From Verrucomicrobiales bacterium (lineage in GTDB: Bacteria; Verrucomicrobiota; Verrucomicrobiae; Limisphaerales; UBA1100), in NCBI GenBank assembly GCA_002721895.1, contig PBLV01000006.1, positions 139,972 through 203,971 of the forward strand: a stretch of 64,000 bases of DNA, in the 5' to 3' direction. The notes under the pieces are model-generated. The model ran no database searches and was not told the origin of the DNA. It saw only the letters and a program-made list of their open reading frames with translations. Made by a program: the position numbers and the translations under genes. How positions within the stretch are numbered: the first letter of the stretch is position 1; every line of letters starts with the position of its first letter. Below, piece by piece: positions 17,206 to 25,799 of this stretch.

Positions 17206-18507
17206 ATGGATCACACAGCCCGCCGCGCGAAATTCATCCGCGACCAACTCCCCGTTGAGGGCCTGTTCGCCGGCCACCATTGGCGGATTGCAACAAAACC
17301 ACTCATGTTACCGGGCAAAATTGCCCGCGAATTGGAAAGCCTTGGCCCCATCCTCCATAAATTTTACCGGGCCTCAAACCACCTTTACCATAAAAGCACC
17401 GCGCGCAAACTTCATCCATGGGTTTCCGTGCTTTTGGATCAGGGCAAGCCCAAGGAAATTATTTCTCTCAACAGGCACAGCCGGTTCAGAAACAGTCTTC
17501 CCAATGTGATCCGGCCGGACATCCTGCTAACGGAGAATGGCTGGACGATTACCGAGCTGGATAACATCCCCGGCGGCATCGGCCTGACGGCTTGGCTGAA
17601 CAAGACCTACTCCAAAGCCGGCTTTGAAGTCATTGGCGGTCCTCGCGGAATGCGTGACGGATTCACCCACATATTCGAGGGGCACAACAATTGCCACATC
17701 ATCATTTCAGAAGAATCCTCCACTTACAGACCCGAAATGAATTGGTTATGTGGATTGCTGGATGATCGTTTCGTGGTTCGTGATTCTTCATTTACTGACT
17801 GGTTCGACAGCGATACGGTCTACCGATTCTTTGAGATGTTTGATTTGGACAATGTCAAATGCGCCACCCTTCTTTTTGCAAATAACGGACTAAAGGTCAC
17901 ACCTCCGCCCAAGACATTCCTGGAAGAGAAACTTCTCCTGGCTCTGCTTCATGATCCACGGTTGAAGGAATACTGGGAAAGGGAACTTGGTGAAGATTCA
18001 TTTCAATTCCTTCTGGAACACACGCCTGCCACATGGGCCGTTGAACCGGATCCCCAACGCGTTGATGGAAAAATCCCGGGCCTAGATATCACGAACTGGA
18101 TTGAAGCCGGCGATTTTTCCCAACGCCGCCGACAACTCGTATTAAAAGTGTCTGGGTTTTCAGAATTCGCCTGGGGCTCCCGAGGCATCTTTGTCGGACA
18201 TGATTTACCCAAGAACAAATGGTCAAACGCATTGCAGAACGCGATTGAAGAATTTCATTCCAGCCCACACGTCATTCAAAAATTTCACAAACCGCGCCGA
18301 CTGGACATCCATTGGTTTAATTTTGAATCCGAAGAGGAGCAGATTCTTGATGGCCGCGCTCGACTGTGCCCCTACTATTTTGCGCAGGACAGCGGAATGG
18401 ATCACTCCAGCTGTCTAGGAGGAATTCTCGCCACGGTATGCCCCGCAAACAAGAAAGTCATTCACGGCATGCCCGAGGCCGTGCTCGCCCCGTGCTCCGT
18501 TGGTTAA
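17206..18507 (+). CDS. Uncharacterised ATP-grasp-like protein
   Basis: 433 residues, cytosolic, no known name. The segment RPDILLTENGWTITELDNIP with GGIG, the later LVLKVSGFSEFAWGSRGIFVG and the C-terminal RLCPYYFAQDSG and GGILATVCPANKKVIHGMP resemble circularly permuted ATP-grasp ligases in which an acidic/Asn metal site lies near the ATP loop. The assignment is by pattern, not by a firm motif. ATG follows the proA stop by 1 nt, so it is probably translated with ProA. Its stop overlaps the convergent Pro-rich gene by 4 nt. Confidence 0.6.
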   Translation: MDHTARRAKFIRDQLPVEGLFAGHHWRIATKPLMLPGKIARELESLGPILHKFYRASNHLYHKSTARKLHPWVSVLLDQGKPKEIISLNRHSRFRNSLPNVIRPDILLTENGWTITELDNIPGGIGLTAWLNKTYSKAGFEVIGGPRGMRDGFTHIFEGHNNCHIIISEESSTYRPEMNWLCGLLDDRFVVRDSSFTDWFDSDTVYRFFEMFDLDNVKCATLLFANNGLKVTPPPKTFLEEKLLLALLHDPRLKEYWERELGEDSFQFLLEHTPATWAVEPDPQRVDGKIPGLDITNWIEAGDFSQRRRQLVLKVSGFSEFAWGSRGIFVGHDLPKNKWSNALQNAIEEFHSSPHVIQKFHKPRRLDIHWFNFESEEEQILDGRARLCPYYFAQDSGMDHSSCLGGILATVCPANKKVIHGMPEAVLAPCSVG

Positions 18508-19433
18508 CGCTGGCGTAAAGGCAAATCCGTAGGCGGCTCACTGTCCACCACACCGCGGGGAAATTCGCGCTGAGTCTTGATCTGGCTGGCAACAATCATC
18601 TCAGTCTGGGTGATCTTGTCAAAAACAGGCAACTCACGATGTTCAACGGCCTTTCCGGCCGTTGATGGCAACTTGAATGGAGCCGGCTTTGTTTCGCTAC
18701 GATTGTTGCGGGTTGGAATGGTCTTCAATGGCCCCCTTCCCCCATCCTTGGGTCTTTGAATCGTTGGCCGTCGATTTGTCCGAGTGCCCCCCGAACTGGG
18801 GCCCATTGGCTCAACTTCCCCCTCCTCATCCTCATCAAATGAACGTGCCTCCTTGTCACCCTTGATTTCCAACTCTACCCGCCCCTTTTCCGGATCGATA
18901 CTCAACACCTTCACGCCATTTGCCGAGTCCCCCTCCCGCAAGGTATGATACAACGGAGTTGCGGCGGCACCCGACACCTTGATCTCAAGCAGCACCTTTT
19001 TGTTCCCTCTAAACGCTGTCATGCCCGTAAGCCTGACGATGGGCTTGGATTCCTTAATCACCGTCTTGGGAGGAGGCGCGGCTTTCGGTGTTCCCCGCTC
19101 TAAACCAAACGGATTACTTTTAATGAAACTGCCGATATCCACCCCATCAAATGGCTCTGGCATGGGAATCTCCGGCTCATCCCTCTCGCTAGGCTTGGGC
19201 AAACCTTCCTCAGCCGTCTTGCCGGGAACACCCTCAGCCGCCGTCGGAGTTTCGCTCGGAGCCGCCTCCACAACCTTGGGCTCCACACTTGCTGGTACCG
19301 TTTCCGGCCGGGGCTTTTCATTTTTTGGCCCCGTCTCCTTGACTGGCGGCTCCTGAGACAGGACATCCATGGAGACCCCCAGCCCAAAGCAAACCGCAAT
19401 TAATCGAATACGATAGAAAATTCCTCCCCTCAC
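18504..19433 (-). CDS. Pro/Glu-rich exported protein, unknown
   Basis: 309 residues. An N-terminal hydrophobic helix (about 8-25, IRLIAVCFGLG) looks like a signal peptide or anchor. It is followed by a Pro/Glu-rich linker to about residue 125, a small globular region (about 130-205: IVRLTGMTAFRGNKKVLLEI, YHTLREGDSANGVKVLSID) reminiscent of PilP/GspC-type beta domains, then a second disordered basic region. The start is read as GTG at 19433; a strong GGGGAGG just inside the frame makes the true start uncertain. Possible role in a pilus or secretion complex is inference only. Confidence 0.55.
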   Translation of the reverse strand: MRGGIFYRIRLIAVCFGLGVSMDVLSQEPPVKETGPKNEKPRPETVPASVEPKVVEAAPSETPTAAEGVPGKTAEEGLPKPSERDEPEIPMPEPFDGVDIGSFIKSNPFGLERGTPKAAPPPKTVIKESKPIVRLTGMTAFRGNKKVLLEIKVSGAAATPLYHTLREGDSANGVKVLSIDPEKGRVELEIKGDKEARSFDEDEEGEVEPMGPSSGGTRTNRRPTIQRPKDGGRGPLKTIPTRNNRSETKPAPFKLPSTAGKAVEHRELPVFDKITQTEMIVASQIKTQREFPRGVVDSEPPTDLPLRQR

Positions 19434-19491
19434 TCAGGCCAACCTACCCGAGGTCGGTTTCACTTGCGAGCCTTTTTTATGCTCAAGCAGA

Positions 19492-20517
19492 TCAATAGGC
19501 AGCCTGAGCGCCTTTGACTTTCCGCTTTTTCATCCAAGGCATCATCCCACGCAACCGCGAACCCACCTTCTCGATTCCGTGCTTCTCCCCATCCTTCAAG
19601 AGCTTGTTGTAGCGCTTGTAACCCGTCTCGTATTCCTTCACCCAGCCCTTGGCAAACTTGCCGTTTTGAATCTCCTTGAGTGCCGTCTTCATGCGCTTCT
19701 TCACGCTCGCATCGATAATCTTTGGCCCAACACTCACGTCACCCCACTTTGCTGTTTCCGAGATGGAAAAACGCATCCCACTGATTCCAGCCTCATTCAT
19801 CAGATCCACAATCAGCTTCAACTCATGCAGACACTCAAAATAAGCCATCTCCGGCTGATAGCCAGCCTCGACCAATGTCTCATAACCCGCCTGCACCAGC
19901 GCACTGGCCCCGCCACATAGCACAGTTTGCTCACCAAACAAGTCAGTCTCCGTCTCCTCTTCAAAGGTCGTCTGGATCACTCCAGCTCGTGTTCCACCAA
20001 TTCCCTTTGCCCACGCCAGCGCAATCTTCTTGGCCTTCCGAGTAGAGTTCTGATGAATCGCGATCAGGGAAGGCACACCCTTGCCTTCCACAAATTGGCG
20101 GCGAACAATATGGCCGGGGCCCTTGGGCGCCACCATGATTACATCCACGTCCTTCGGCGGCACGACCGTCTTGAAGTGAATCGAAAACCCGTGGGAAAAC
20201 AGCAGCGCCTTGCCCTTCGACAGGTTCGGCGCAATGTCCTTTTCATAAACTGAAGCCTGCTTGGTGTCTGGAAGTGCCACCATGATCACATCCGCGCGCT
20301 TCACTGCCTCGCCCGTGTCACAAACCTCCAAGCCGCGTTGCTTTGCCACGCGCCGGGATTTGCTACCCTTGTACAAGCCAATAATCACCTTGCAGCCGCT
20401 CTCCTTGAGGTTGAGCGCATGCGCGTGGCCTTGACTTCCAAAACCCAGCACTGCCAGGGTTTTATCCTTGAGAACCTTCAGGTCCGCGTTCTTGTCCGTA
20501 TATACTTTAGCTGCCAT
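19492..20517 (-). CDS. ilvC: Ketol-acid reductoisomerase (class I)
   Basis: 341 residues with the N-terminal Rossmann domain ([17 protein letters not shown], residues 22-38), the NADPH specificity loop with KGSKSRR, and one knotted helical domain with [10 protein letters not shown] and [12 protein letters not shown], containing the Mg-binding acidic residues. It catalyses the second common step of valine, leucine and isoleucine synthesis. It is 17 nt downstream of ilvN. The C-terminus is unusually basic ([10 protein letters not shown]). Confidence 0.95.
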   Translation of the reverse strand: MAAKVYTDKNADLKVLKDKTLAVLGFGSQGHAHALNLKESGCKVIIGLYKGSKSRRVAKQRGLEVCDTGEAVKRADVIMVALPDTKQASVYEKDIAPNLSKGKALLFSHGFSIHFKTVVPPKDVDVIMVAPKGPGHIVRRQFVEGKGVPSLIAIHQNSTRKAKKIALAWAKGIGGTRAGVIQTTFEEETETDLFGEQTVLCGGASALVQAGYETLVEAGYQPEMAYFECLHELKLIVDLMNEAGISGMRFSISETAKWGDVSVGPKIIDASVKKRMKTALKEIQNGKFAKGWVKEYETGYKRYNKLLKDGEKHGIEKVGSRLRGMMPWMKKRKVKGAQAAY

Positions 20518-20534
20518 TTTATCCTGTTAAATAT

Positions 20535-21008
20535 TCATGATCGCGGCAGGGCCACCTTGCCCGTACGCGTCAATTCAAGCACTCCAAAATTTTCCATTAA
20601 CCCCACAAACTTCGCCACCTTGTTCTCATCGCCCGTCACTTCAATGGTCATGCTCTTGGGCTGAACATCCACGATCTTGGCGCGGAATATATCCGTGATC
20701 TGCATCACCTCCGGGCGCGTTTTTGAGCCGATCTTCACCTTCACCAGAACCAGTTCGCGATCCACATACTCGTGTTCCCGAAAATCAGTAACCTCCAGCA
20801 CATTCACCAGCTTTTGAAGCTGCTTCACGATCTGCTCCAGCGTGGCGTCATCGCCACCAACCACCAAGGTTGCCCGCGAATACTTCGGATCATGCGTCGG
20901 CGCAACATTCAACGAATGAATATTGTAGCCACGACCGCTGAACATGCCTGCCACGCGTGTGAGCACGCCAAACTTGTTCTCAACCAGCACTGAAATCGTG
21001 TGTCGCAT
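20535..21008 (-). CDS. ilvN: Acetolactate synthase regulatory (small) subunit
   Basis: 157 residues from the ATG giving MRHTISVLVENKFGVL, the standard start of the family; six further upstream codons are open but unlikely. The ACT domain (about 1-75) contains RVAGMFSGRGYNIHSLNV, which binds the feedback inhibitor valine, and the C-terminal domain runs to the end. The catalytic subunit ilvB is not adjacent: the next gene upstream encodes a metallo-beta-lactamase-fold protein. Transcribed with ilvC. Confidence 0.93.
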   Translation of the reverse strand: MRHTISVLVENKFGVLTRVAGMFSGRGYNIHSLNVAPTHDPKYSRATLVVGGDDATLEQIVKQLQKLVNVLEVTDFREHEYVDRELVLVKVKIGSKTRPEVMQITDIFRAKIVDVQPKSMTIEVTGDENKVAKFVGLMENFGVLELTRTGKVALPRS

Positions 21009-21070
21009 GACTCGCGGAGTGCGCAAGCTAGTCCCGGCCCGGCTCCCGCGTCAAGGCAAACACGCTCATT

Positions 21071-21892
21071 TCAGGGAAAGAACGGATTGTTTTCAATCTC
21101 TTCGCCCACCGTTGTCAATGGACCGTGCCCCGGACAAACCAAGGTATCCGACGGTAACGAAAAAATCTCCTCACGAATCTTCCGCTTCGCCAGTTCAGGA
21201 GTCTTGAAGTCCTTTCCCATGGATCCCGCAAAAATCGCATCTCCAACCACAGCCACAGCAGGCGCGCCACCTGGCCACCTCTTCACCACATACGTCACAC
21301 CATCCTCTGCATGGCCTGGCGTCAACCGGCTGTCCACCTCAAGGCATCCCACGGCAACAGGCTTCCCGGGAATAACCTGCTGCTCCACGGGCGCATGGGT
21401 TGAATTGGAATGCAGCCTCACTCCCGGATTCCTTTTCCTAACCTCCCCAATCGCCGCCACATGATCACCGTGCATGTGTGTAATAAACAAATCCCGCAAC
21501 GTCAGCTCCTGTTCTTCGACAAGACGAAAAATGCCATCCGCAAACCAACCCGTATCAAACAGTGCCGCCTCCCGGGTTTCAGCATCCCAGACCAGGTAAC
21601 TGTTCACCTCAAAACCTTCGACGGTCGTAACCACCCTCAACTCCCGCCAATTCGACAAATTCACAGGCACAGGCTCCCAGCCATCGGCCACTCGCCCCGC
21701 CTTTTCAGCATCCAGCCCCAACAAAGTCGCCAACTCCTTCACGTTCACATGCGCCGCGCTCATTCCATCCGTTTCAAACGCATGCAACGCCGCTTCATCC
21801 ACACCCGCCGCCGCCGTCGCCTCGGCCATGTCCGTGCCAGTCTGCAATCGCGCTTTCCGGCACACATCTCCAATATGATCTTCAAGCGCCAC
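21071..21892 (-). CDS. Metallo-beta-lactamase-fold hydrolase with N-terminal HTH-like domain
   Basis: 273 residues. About residues 1-70 look like an XRE-type helix-turn-helix (VCRKARLQTGTDMAEATAAAGVD then ELATLLGL). Residues about 85-273 are a glyoxalase II-like MBL domain with THMHGDHVAAIG, His in TPGHAEDGV, Asp in VVGDAIFAGS and His in CPGHGPLT, a complete two-metal site. Known relatives hydrolyse thioesters or persulfides; the fusion to a DNA-binding-like domain is not standard. It shares a short divergent region with the TPR lipoprotein gene. Confidence 0.8.
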   Translation of the reverse strand: MALEDHIGDVCRKARLQTGTDMAEATAAAGVDEAALHAFETDGMSAAHVNVKELATLLGLDAEKAGRVADGWEPVPVNLSNWRELRVVTTVEGFEVNSYLVWDAETREAALFDTGWFADGIFRLVEEQELTLRDLFITHMHGDHVAAIGEVRKRNPGVRLHSNSTHAPVEQQVIPGKPVAVGCLEVDSRLTPGHAEDGVTYVVKRWPGGAPAVAVVGDAIFAGSMGKDFKTPELAKRKIREEIFSLPSDTLVCPGHGPLTTVGEEIENNPFFP

Positions 21893-21970
21893 GAACCGAG
21901 GCTATCCTTTCATCTCCACATCGTCGAGACCACCGTTGCAACCGCCGTGCAACAGTGTTATCAAACCGCC

Positions 21971-22939
21971 GTGCCCTTCAAAGCAGCCATTTTTCTGACA
22001 ATCAACTTGCTTGCTCAAGGCTGTTCCCTGCTATGGTGGCGGACCCCAAACGCATCTCACCCGCCCCCTCCTCCGCCCCGCGCAATCTCCATCGAGCGGG
22101 AGTTTCAACGTGTGCTCGCCTTGGATGACGAAGCCATGCAACAAATCGCCCACTGGCTCGAAGAAAGCCGTAAGCTTCGAAAAACCGATCAGTCTCTTGC
22201 TGCTGATCTGGGGCGGCAAACACGGCACAGGCTTGCTCAAGTTCGCAAATCCTACGAGGCATTCCTGAAACGCCATCCCAACCACGACAAGGCCCGTGCC
22301 GCATTCGCCAGCTTCCTTGGCTGCCTCCGAGACGACCGAGGTGCCTTGACCCAATGGAATCGCGCCCTCTTGAGCGACGATAAAAATGCCGCCGCCTGGA
22401 ACAACCTGGCCACCCACTATGGTTCACTCGCCTTGGAAAACGGCCGCAGCGAATACATAAAGCAGTCCTTAAACGCCTACACTCAAGCCATCAGGTGTGC
22501 CCCCAAGCAACCGTTGTACCACAACAATCTCGCCGTTGCACTGGGCCTCTCCCAATTCAAGAAGGAAGCCGCCGCACAATTCCAAGTCTCCCCCTCTCAG
22601 CTCCCTGAACTCGCTCTTCAGCATTTTCAAAAGGCCCACGACTTGGCGCCTCATGATTTTATTTACGCCGCAGATCTTGCTGAGGCTTATCTACCCATCC
22701 AACCTCTCCCAAAACAGGAGGCACTTGCCGCTTGGGAACAAGCCCGAAAATTGACCGAAGATCCACGCCAGATTCAGTGGATCGAACTCCAACTCGCATT
22801 TCTGGAAATTGAGGATGAGCAATACGACCGCGCGGAAAATCATCTGAAGAATGTGACCGACCCCACATTCCAGTCCTACAAACAAAAGGTCATCGCCGCA
22901 ATCCAAGCCGCACGCACACGCAAGCCTGTCACTCCTTAA
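21971..22939 (+). CDS. TPR-repeat lipoprotein
   Basis: About 322 residues from GTG at 21971. The start gives a short signal peptide with a weak lipobox (LLAQGC, Cys18), then a Pro-rich spacer and a helical repeat region. TPR-like units include NAAAWNNLATHYGSLALENG, ALQHFQKAHDLAPHDFIYAA and AENHLKN. The open frame reaches far upstream but runs antisense over the MBL gene. It is probably an outer-membrane scaffold lipoprotein; no partner is evident. Its 3' end overlaps the convergent mpl by 11 nt. Confidence 0.7.
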   Translation: MPFKAAIFLTINLLAQGCSLLWWRTPNASHPPPPPPRAISIEREFQRVLALDDEAMQQIAHWLEESRKLRKTDQSLAADLGRQTRHRLAQVRKSYEAFLKRHPNHDKARAAFASFLGCLRDDRGALTQWNRALLSDDKNAAAWNNLATHYGSLALENGRSEYIKQSLNAYTQAIRCAPKQPLYHNNLAVALGLSQFKKEAAAQFQVSPSQLPELALQHFQKAHDLAPHDFIYAADLAEAYLPIQPLPKQEALAAWEQARKLTEDPRQIQWIELQLAFLEIEDEQYDRAENHLKNVTDPTFQSYKQKVIAAIQAARTRKPVTP

Positions 22940-24314
22940 GCGCCTTCAGCAATCGTTCGTGAATCCCCTCGAATCCGCCGTTGCTTAAAATACAAACAAC
23001 ATCCCCTTCTTCGGCGTTTTCCGCCAAATGCATCACAATGGAATCAACCGTTGGCAAATAACTGGCATCCCGCCCGCCCGCCCGCAAATCACTCATTAAA
23101 CGTTCCGGGTCAAGCCGCTCATTCGCATTTATCTGCTCCAAGCCTGCCACTCGAGAAACAATCACACGATCCGAATCACTAAATGCCAACGTCAAGGCGT
23201 CCTGAAACACAGCACGGCGAGTTGTGTTGGTCCGTGGCTCAAACACCGCCCAAAGGCGTTGGCCTGGAAATCGATTGCGAAGAGCTTTTAAGGTTTCCGC
23301 AATCGCGGTCGGATGATGAGCAAAATCATCAATCACCGTCACTCCGCGTTCCTCACCGCGCACCTGCATCCGGCGCTTGATGCCCCGAAATGTTTCAAAA
23401 GCCGACTGAATTTCCTCATCCGATACCCCGCAATGCCGCGCCACGCCAATCACTCCCAGTGAGTTGCGCACATTCAACTCCCCAAACATGGGAATGGAGA
23501 ATTCCGATCCTCCAACCGTAAAACTGGCTCCTTCAACCGAATGACGCAAATACTCCGCCTTCAATCCATCATGCAGACCAAATCGCTCCACTGGAGACGG
23601 TACGTCCTTCAGCAAGGGGGTAATGTTGTCATCATCACCGTTGGCCAGCAGCAGGCCATTGCGAGGGATGAGGTTTATAAACCGCCTGAAACTGAGTTGA
23701 ATTTCAGCAAGATCATCGAAAATATCCGCGTGATCAAATTCTAGATTATTGATCACTGCCACCTCCGGCAGGTAGTGAACAAACTTACTGCGCTTGTCAA
23801 AGAATGCCGTATCATATTCATCCCCCTCAAGAATGATCCACTCGCTTTCCGTGAATCTTGCGCCACACAAAAAATTTTCCGGAATGCCACCAATAAAATA
23901 ACTAGGATTTCGCCCGCTGCGCTCAAACACCCATGACAACAGCGACGCCGTGGTGGTTTTGCCATGCGTACCCGCCACCACAAGCGACCGTTTACCGCGA
24001 ATAAAGGCCTCTTTCAGCAATTCCGGCAGTGAGCAAAAACGCAGCTTTCGTTCCAGTACCGACTCCACCTCCGGGTTACCTCTTGAAACAGCGTTTCCAA
24101 CCACAACGAGACTCGGCGCATCGGCCAAATGTTTCTCATGGTATCCCTCTCGCACCTCAATGCCCTTCTCGGCAAGAAACGTGGACATTGGGGGATACAC
24201 ATTCTGATCCGAACCCGTCACCCTCACACCACGCTCATTCAGGGCCGCCGCCACCGAGGCCATTGCTGTGCCGCAGATACCAATGAAGTGGACGGATTTG
24301 AGATCGCCAAACAT
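22929..24314 (-). CDS. mpl: UDP-N-acetylmuramate:L-Ala-gamma-D-Glu-meso-DAP ligase
   Basis: 461 residues of the Mur ligase family. The order is Rossmann GICGTAMASVA (12-22), VYPPMSTFL, VVGNAVSRGNPEVE (71-84), ATP loop AGTHGKTTT (114-122), the Mpl-specific EGDEYDTAFFDKRSKF, NNLEFDHADIF and VIDDFAHHPTAI. These features distinguish Mpl from MurC. It recycles the tripeptide from peptidoglycan turnover, consistent with DAP-type wall and DapL elsewhere in the window. Last gene of the kds-lpt-gat run. Three nt upstream of its ATG is a 51-bp inverted repeat that would mask the ribosome-binding region. Confidence 0.92.
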   Translation of the reverse strand: MFGDLKSVHFIGICGTAMASVAAALNERGVRVTGSDQNVYPPMSTFLAEKGIEVREGYHEKHLADAPSLVVVGNAVSRGNPEVESVLERKLRFCSLPELLKEAFIRGKRSLVVAGTHGKTTTASLLSWVFERSGRNPSYFIGGIPENFLCGARFTESEWIILEGDEYDTAFFDKRSKFVHYLPEVAVINNLEFDHADIFDDLAEIQLSFRRFINLIPRNGLLLANGDDDNITPLLKDVPSPVERFGLHDGLKAEYLRHSVEGASFTVGGSEFSIPMFGELNVRNSLGVIGVARHCGVSDEEIQSAFETFRGIKRRMQVRGEERGVTVIDDFAHHPTAIAETLKALRNRFPGQRLWAVFEPRTNTTRRAVFQDALTLAFSDSDRVIVSRVAGLEQINANERLDPERLMSDLRAGGRDASYLPTVDSIVMHLAENAEEGDVVCILSNGGFEGIHERLLKALKE

Positions 24315-24317
24315 TTT

Positions 24318-24368
24318 ACCACAGAGGCACAGAGGGTACAGGGAATCGCAATTCTGTGCCTCTGTGGT
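24318..24368. repeat. Long inverted repeat of the accacagagg type
   Basis: Perfect 16-bp arms (accacagaggcacaga at 24318-24333 and its complement at 24353-24368) with a 19-nt loop. It fills almost the whole gatB-mpl spacer and, on the minus-strand transcript, ends 3 nt before the mpl ATG. A degenerate relative lies at 58190-58245. No T run on either side, so it is not a standard terminator. Confidence 0.8.
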
Positions 24369-24374
24369 GAGAAA

Positions 24375-25799
24375 TCATGGTTTTAAAATTTGTGCCAACA
24401 ACTCACCCACCATCTGTGGATTCGCCTTGCCTCGGCTGGCTTTCATAACCTGCCCCTTGAGATAGTTCAGGGCCGCTTCCTTACCGTTTCGGAAATCATC
24501 CGCAGGCCCAGGATTGACTTCAATCACTTCGCGGCACATCGCTTCCAACTCGCCCGAGTCACTCACTTGAGCCAAGCCCTTTTCCTCCACGATTGCTGCC
24601 GGAGCCATGCCGGTCTCAAACATCTCCGCAAAAACCTCCTGCGCAATGCGGCTGCTGATCTGCCCGCTCTCCACCAGCCCGACCAATTCGCCGATGGCTG
24701 TTGGCAAAAATTTCACCTCATCTAAACTGGATTCACTCTCGGCCAGCTTCGCCTGCAAATTGTTAATCACCCAGTTGGCTACCGCCTTCGGCTGTTTCAC
24801 GCCGCTGATGGCACCCTCAAAATAATCGCCCAACGCCGAATCATTTACAAACACCTCCGCATCACCCTCCGGCAGTCCATAGTCATCCATGAGCCGCCGT
24901 TTGCGTGCCAGTGGCAACTCAACCATACAGGCCCGCACCTCCTCATGCCACGTCTCCGCAGGCTCATGCGGCATTAGATCCGGGCATGGAAAATAGCGGT
25001 AATCGTGGGCTTCCTCCTTGGTGCGCATGCAATCGGTGATACCGGCCTCATCATCCCAACGCCGCGTCTCCTGCTGCAATGTGCCCCCCTCACTCAGCAC
25101 GCCGATCTGGCGAGGGATTTCGTACTCCAATGCCCTCCGCACACCGCTGAAGCTGTTCATGTTTTTGATCTCAATCTTCTCACCCAATGTCTCCTGCCCC
25201 ACCGGACGCACACTCACGTTAACGTCACAACGGATTTGCCCTTTCTCCATGTCGCAATCACTCACGCCGCCATACTGCAAAATATTCTTCAACGCAGTAA
25301 GATACTCATAGGCCATATCGGCGCTCGTAATATCCGGCTCAGTCACAATTTCCAGCAGCGGCACGCCGCCGCGATTAAAGTCTACCCCGCTGTGGTCGGC
25401 AAAGTGAGTACTCTTACCCACGTCCTCCTCCAGATGTGCGCGATTAATACGCACCCTTGTCAGCGCATTACCCAACTCAAACTCCACGAAACCATCCTTC
25501 GTCGATGGCTGATCAAGCTGGGTAATCTGGTAGTTCTTCGCGCTGTCCGGATAAAAGTAATTCTTCCGGTCAAACTTCGCCCGACGCGGCACCTCACAAT
25601 TTAGCAGAAACCCCGTCAAAGCCGTCAAACGCAGCGCCTCCGCATTCGGCACCGGCAACGCCCCCGGAAGGCCAAGACAAACGGGACACACCTGCGTATT
25701 TGGCTCCGCACCATATTCATTGACGCACGCACACCACATCTTCGACCGCGTGCGCAACTGCACATGCGTCTCTAGGCCGATGATGGGTTCATAGTCCAT
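24375..25799 (-). CDS. gatB: Aspartyl/glutamyl-tRNA amidotransferase subunit B
   Basis: 474 residues. It contains IIGLETHVQLRTRSKMWC, the zinc Cys residues in the first 45 residues (CACVNEY and CPVCLGLPG), HLEEDVGKSTH, DFNRGGVPLLEIVTEPD, MEKGQIRCDVNVSV and the C-terminal YqeY-like helical domain ending LLAQILKP. GatB is the kinase and tRNA-binding subunit of GatCAB, which converts misacylated Glu-tRNA(Gln) or Asp-tRNA(Asn). The ATG overlaps the gatA stop by 1 nt. Confidence 0.95.
   Translation of the reverse strand: MDYEPIIGLETHVQLRTRSKMWCACVNEYGAEPNTQVCPVCLGLPGALPVPNAEALRLTALTGFLLNCEVPRRAKFDRKNYFYPDSAKNYQITQLDQPSTKDGFVEFELGNALTRVRINRAHLEEDVGKSTHFADHSGVDFNRGGVPLLEIVTEPDITSADMAYEYLTALKNILQYGGVSDCDMEKGQIRCDVNVSVRPVGQETLGEKIEIKNMNSFSGVRRALEYEIPRQIGVLSEGGTLQQETRRWDDEAGITDCMRTKEEAHDYRYFPCPDLMPHEPAETWHEEVRACMVELPLARKRRLMDDYGLPEGDAEVFVNDSALGDYFEGAISGVKQPKAVANWVINNLQAKLAESESSLDEVKFLPTAIGELVGLVESGQISSRIAQEVFAEMFETGMAPAAIVEEKGLAQVSDSGELEAMCREVIEVNPGPADDFRNGKEAALNYLKGQVMKASRGKANPQMVGELLAQILKP

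Noticed and set aside
24318..24368. Intrinsic terminator between gatB and mpl
   Set aside because: The hairpin is not followed by a T run on either strand, and mpl starts only 3 nt later.
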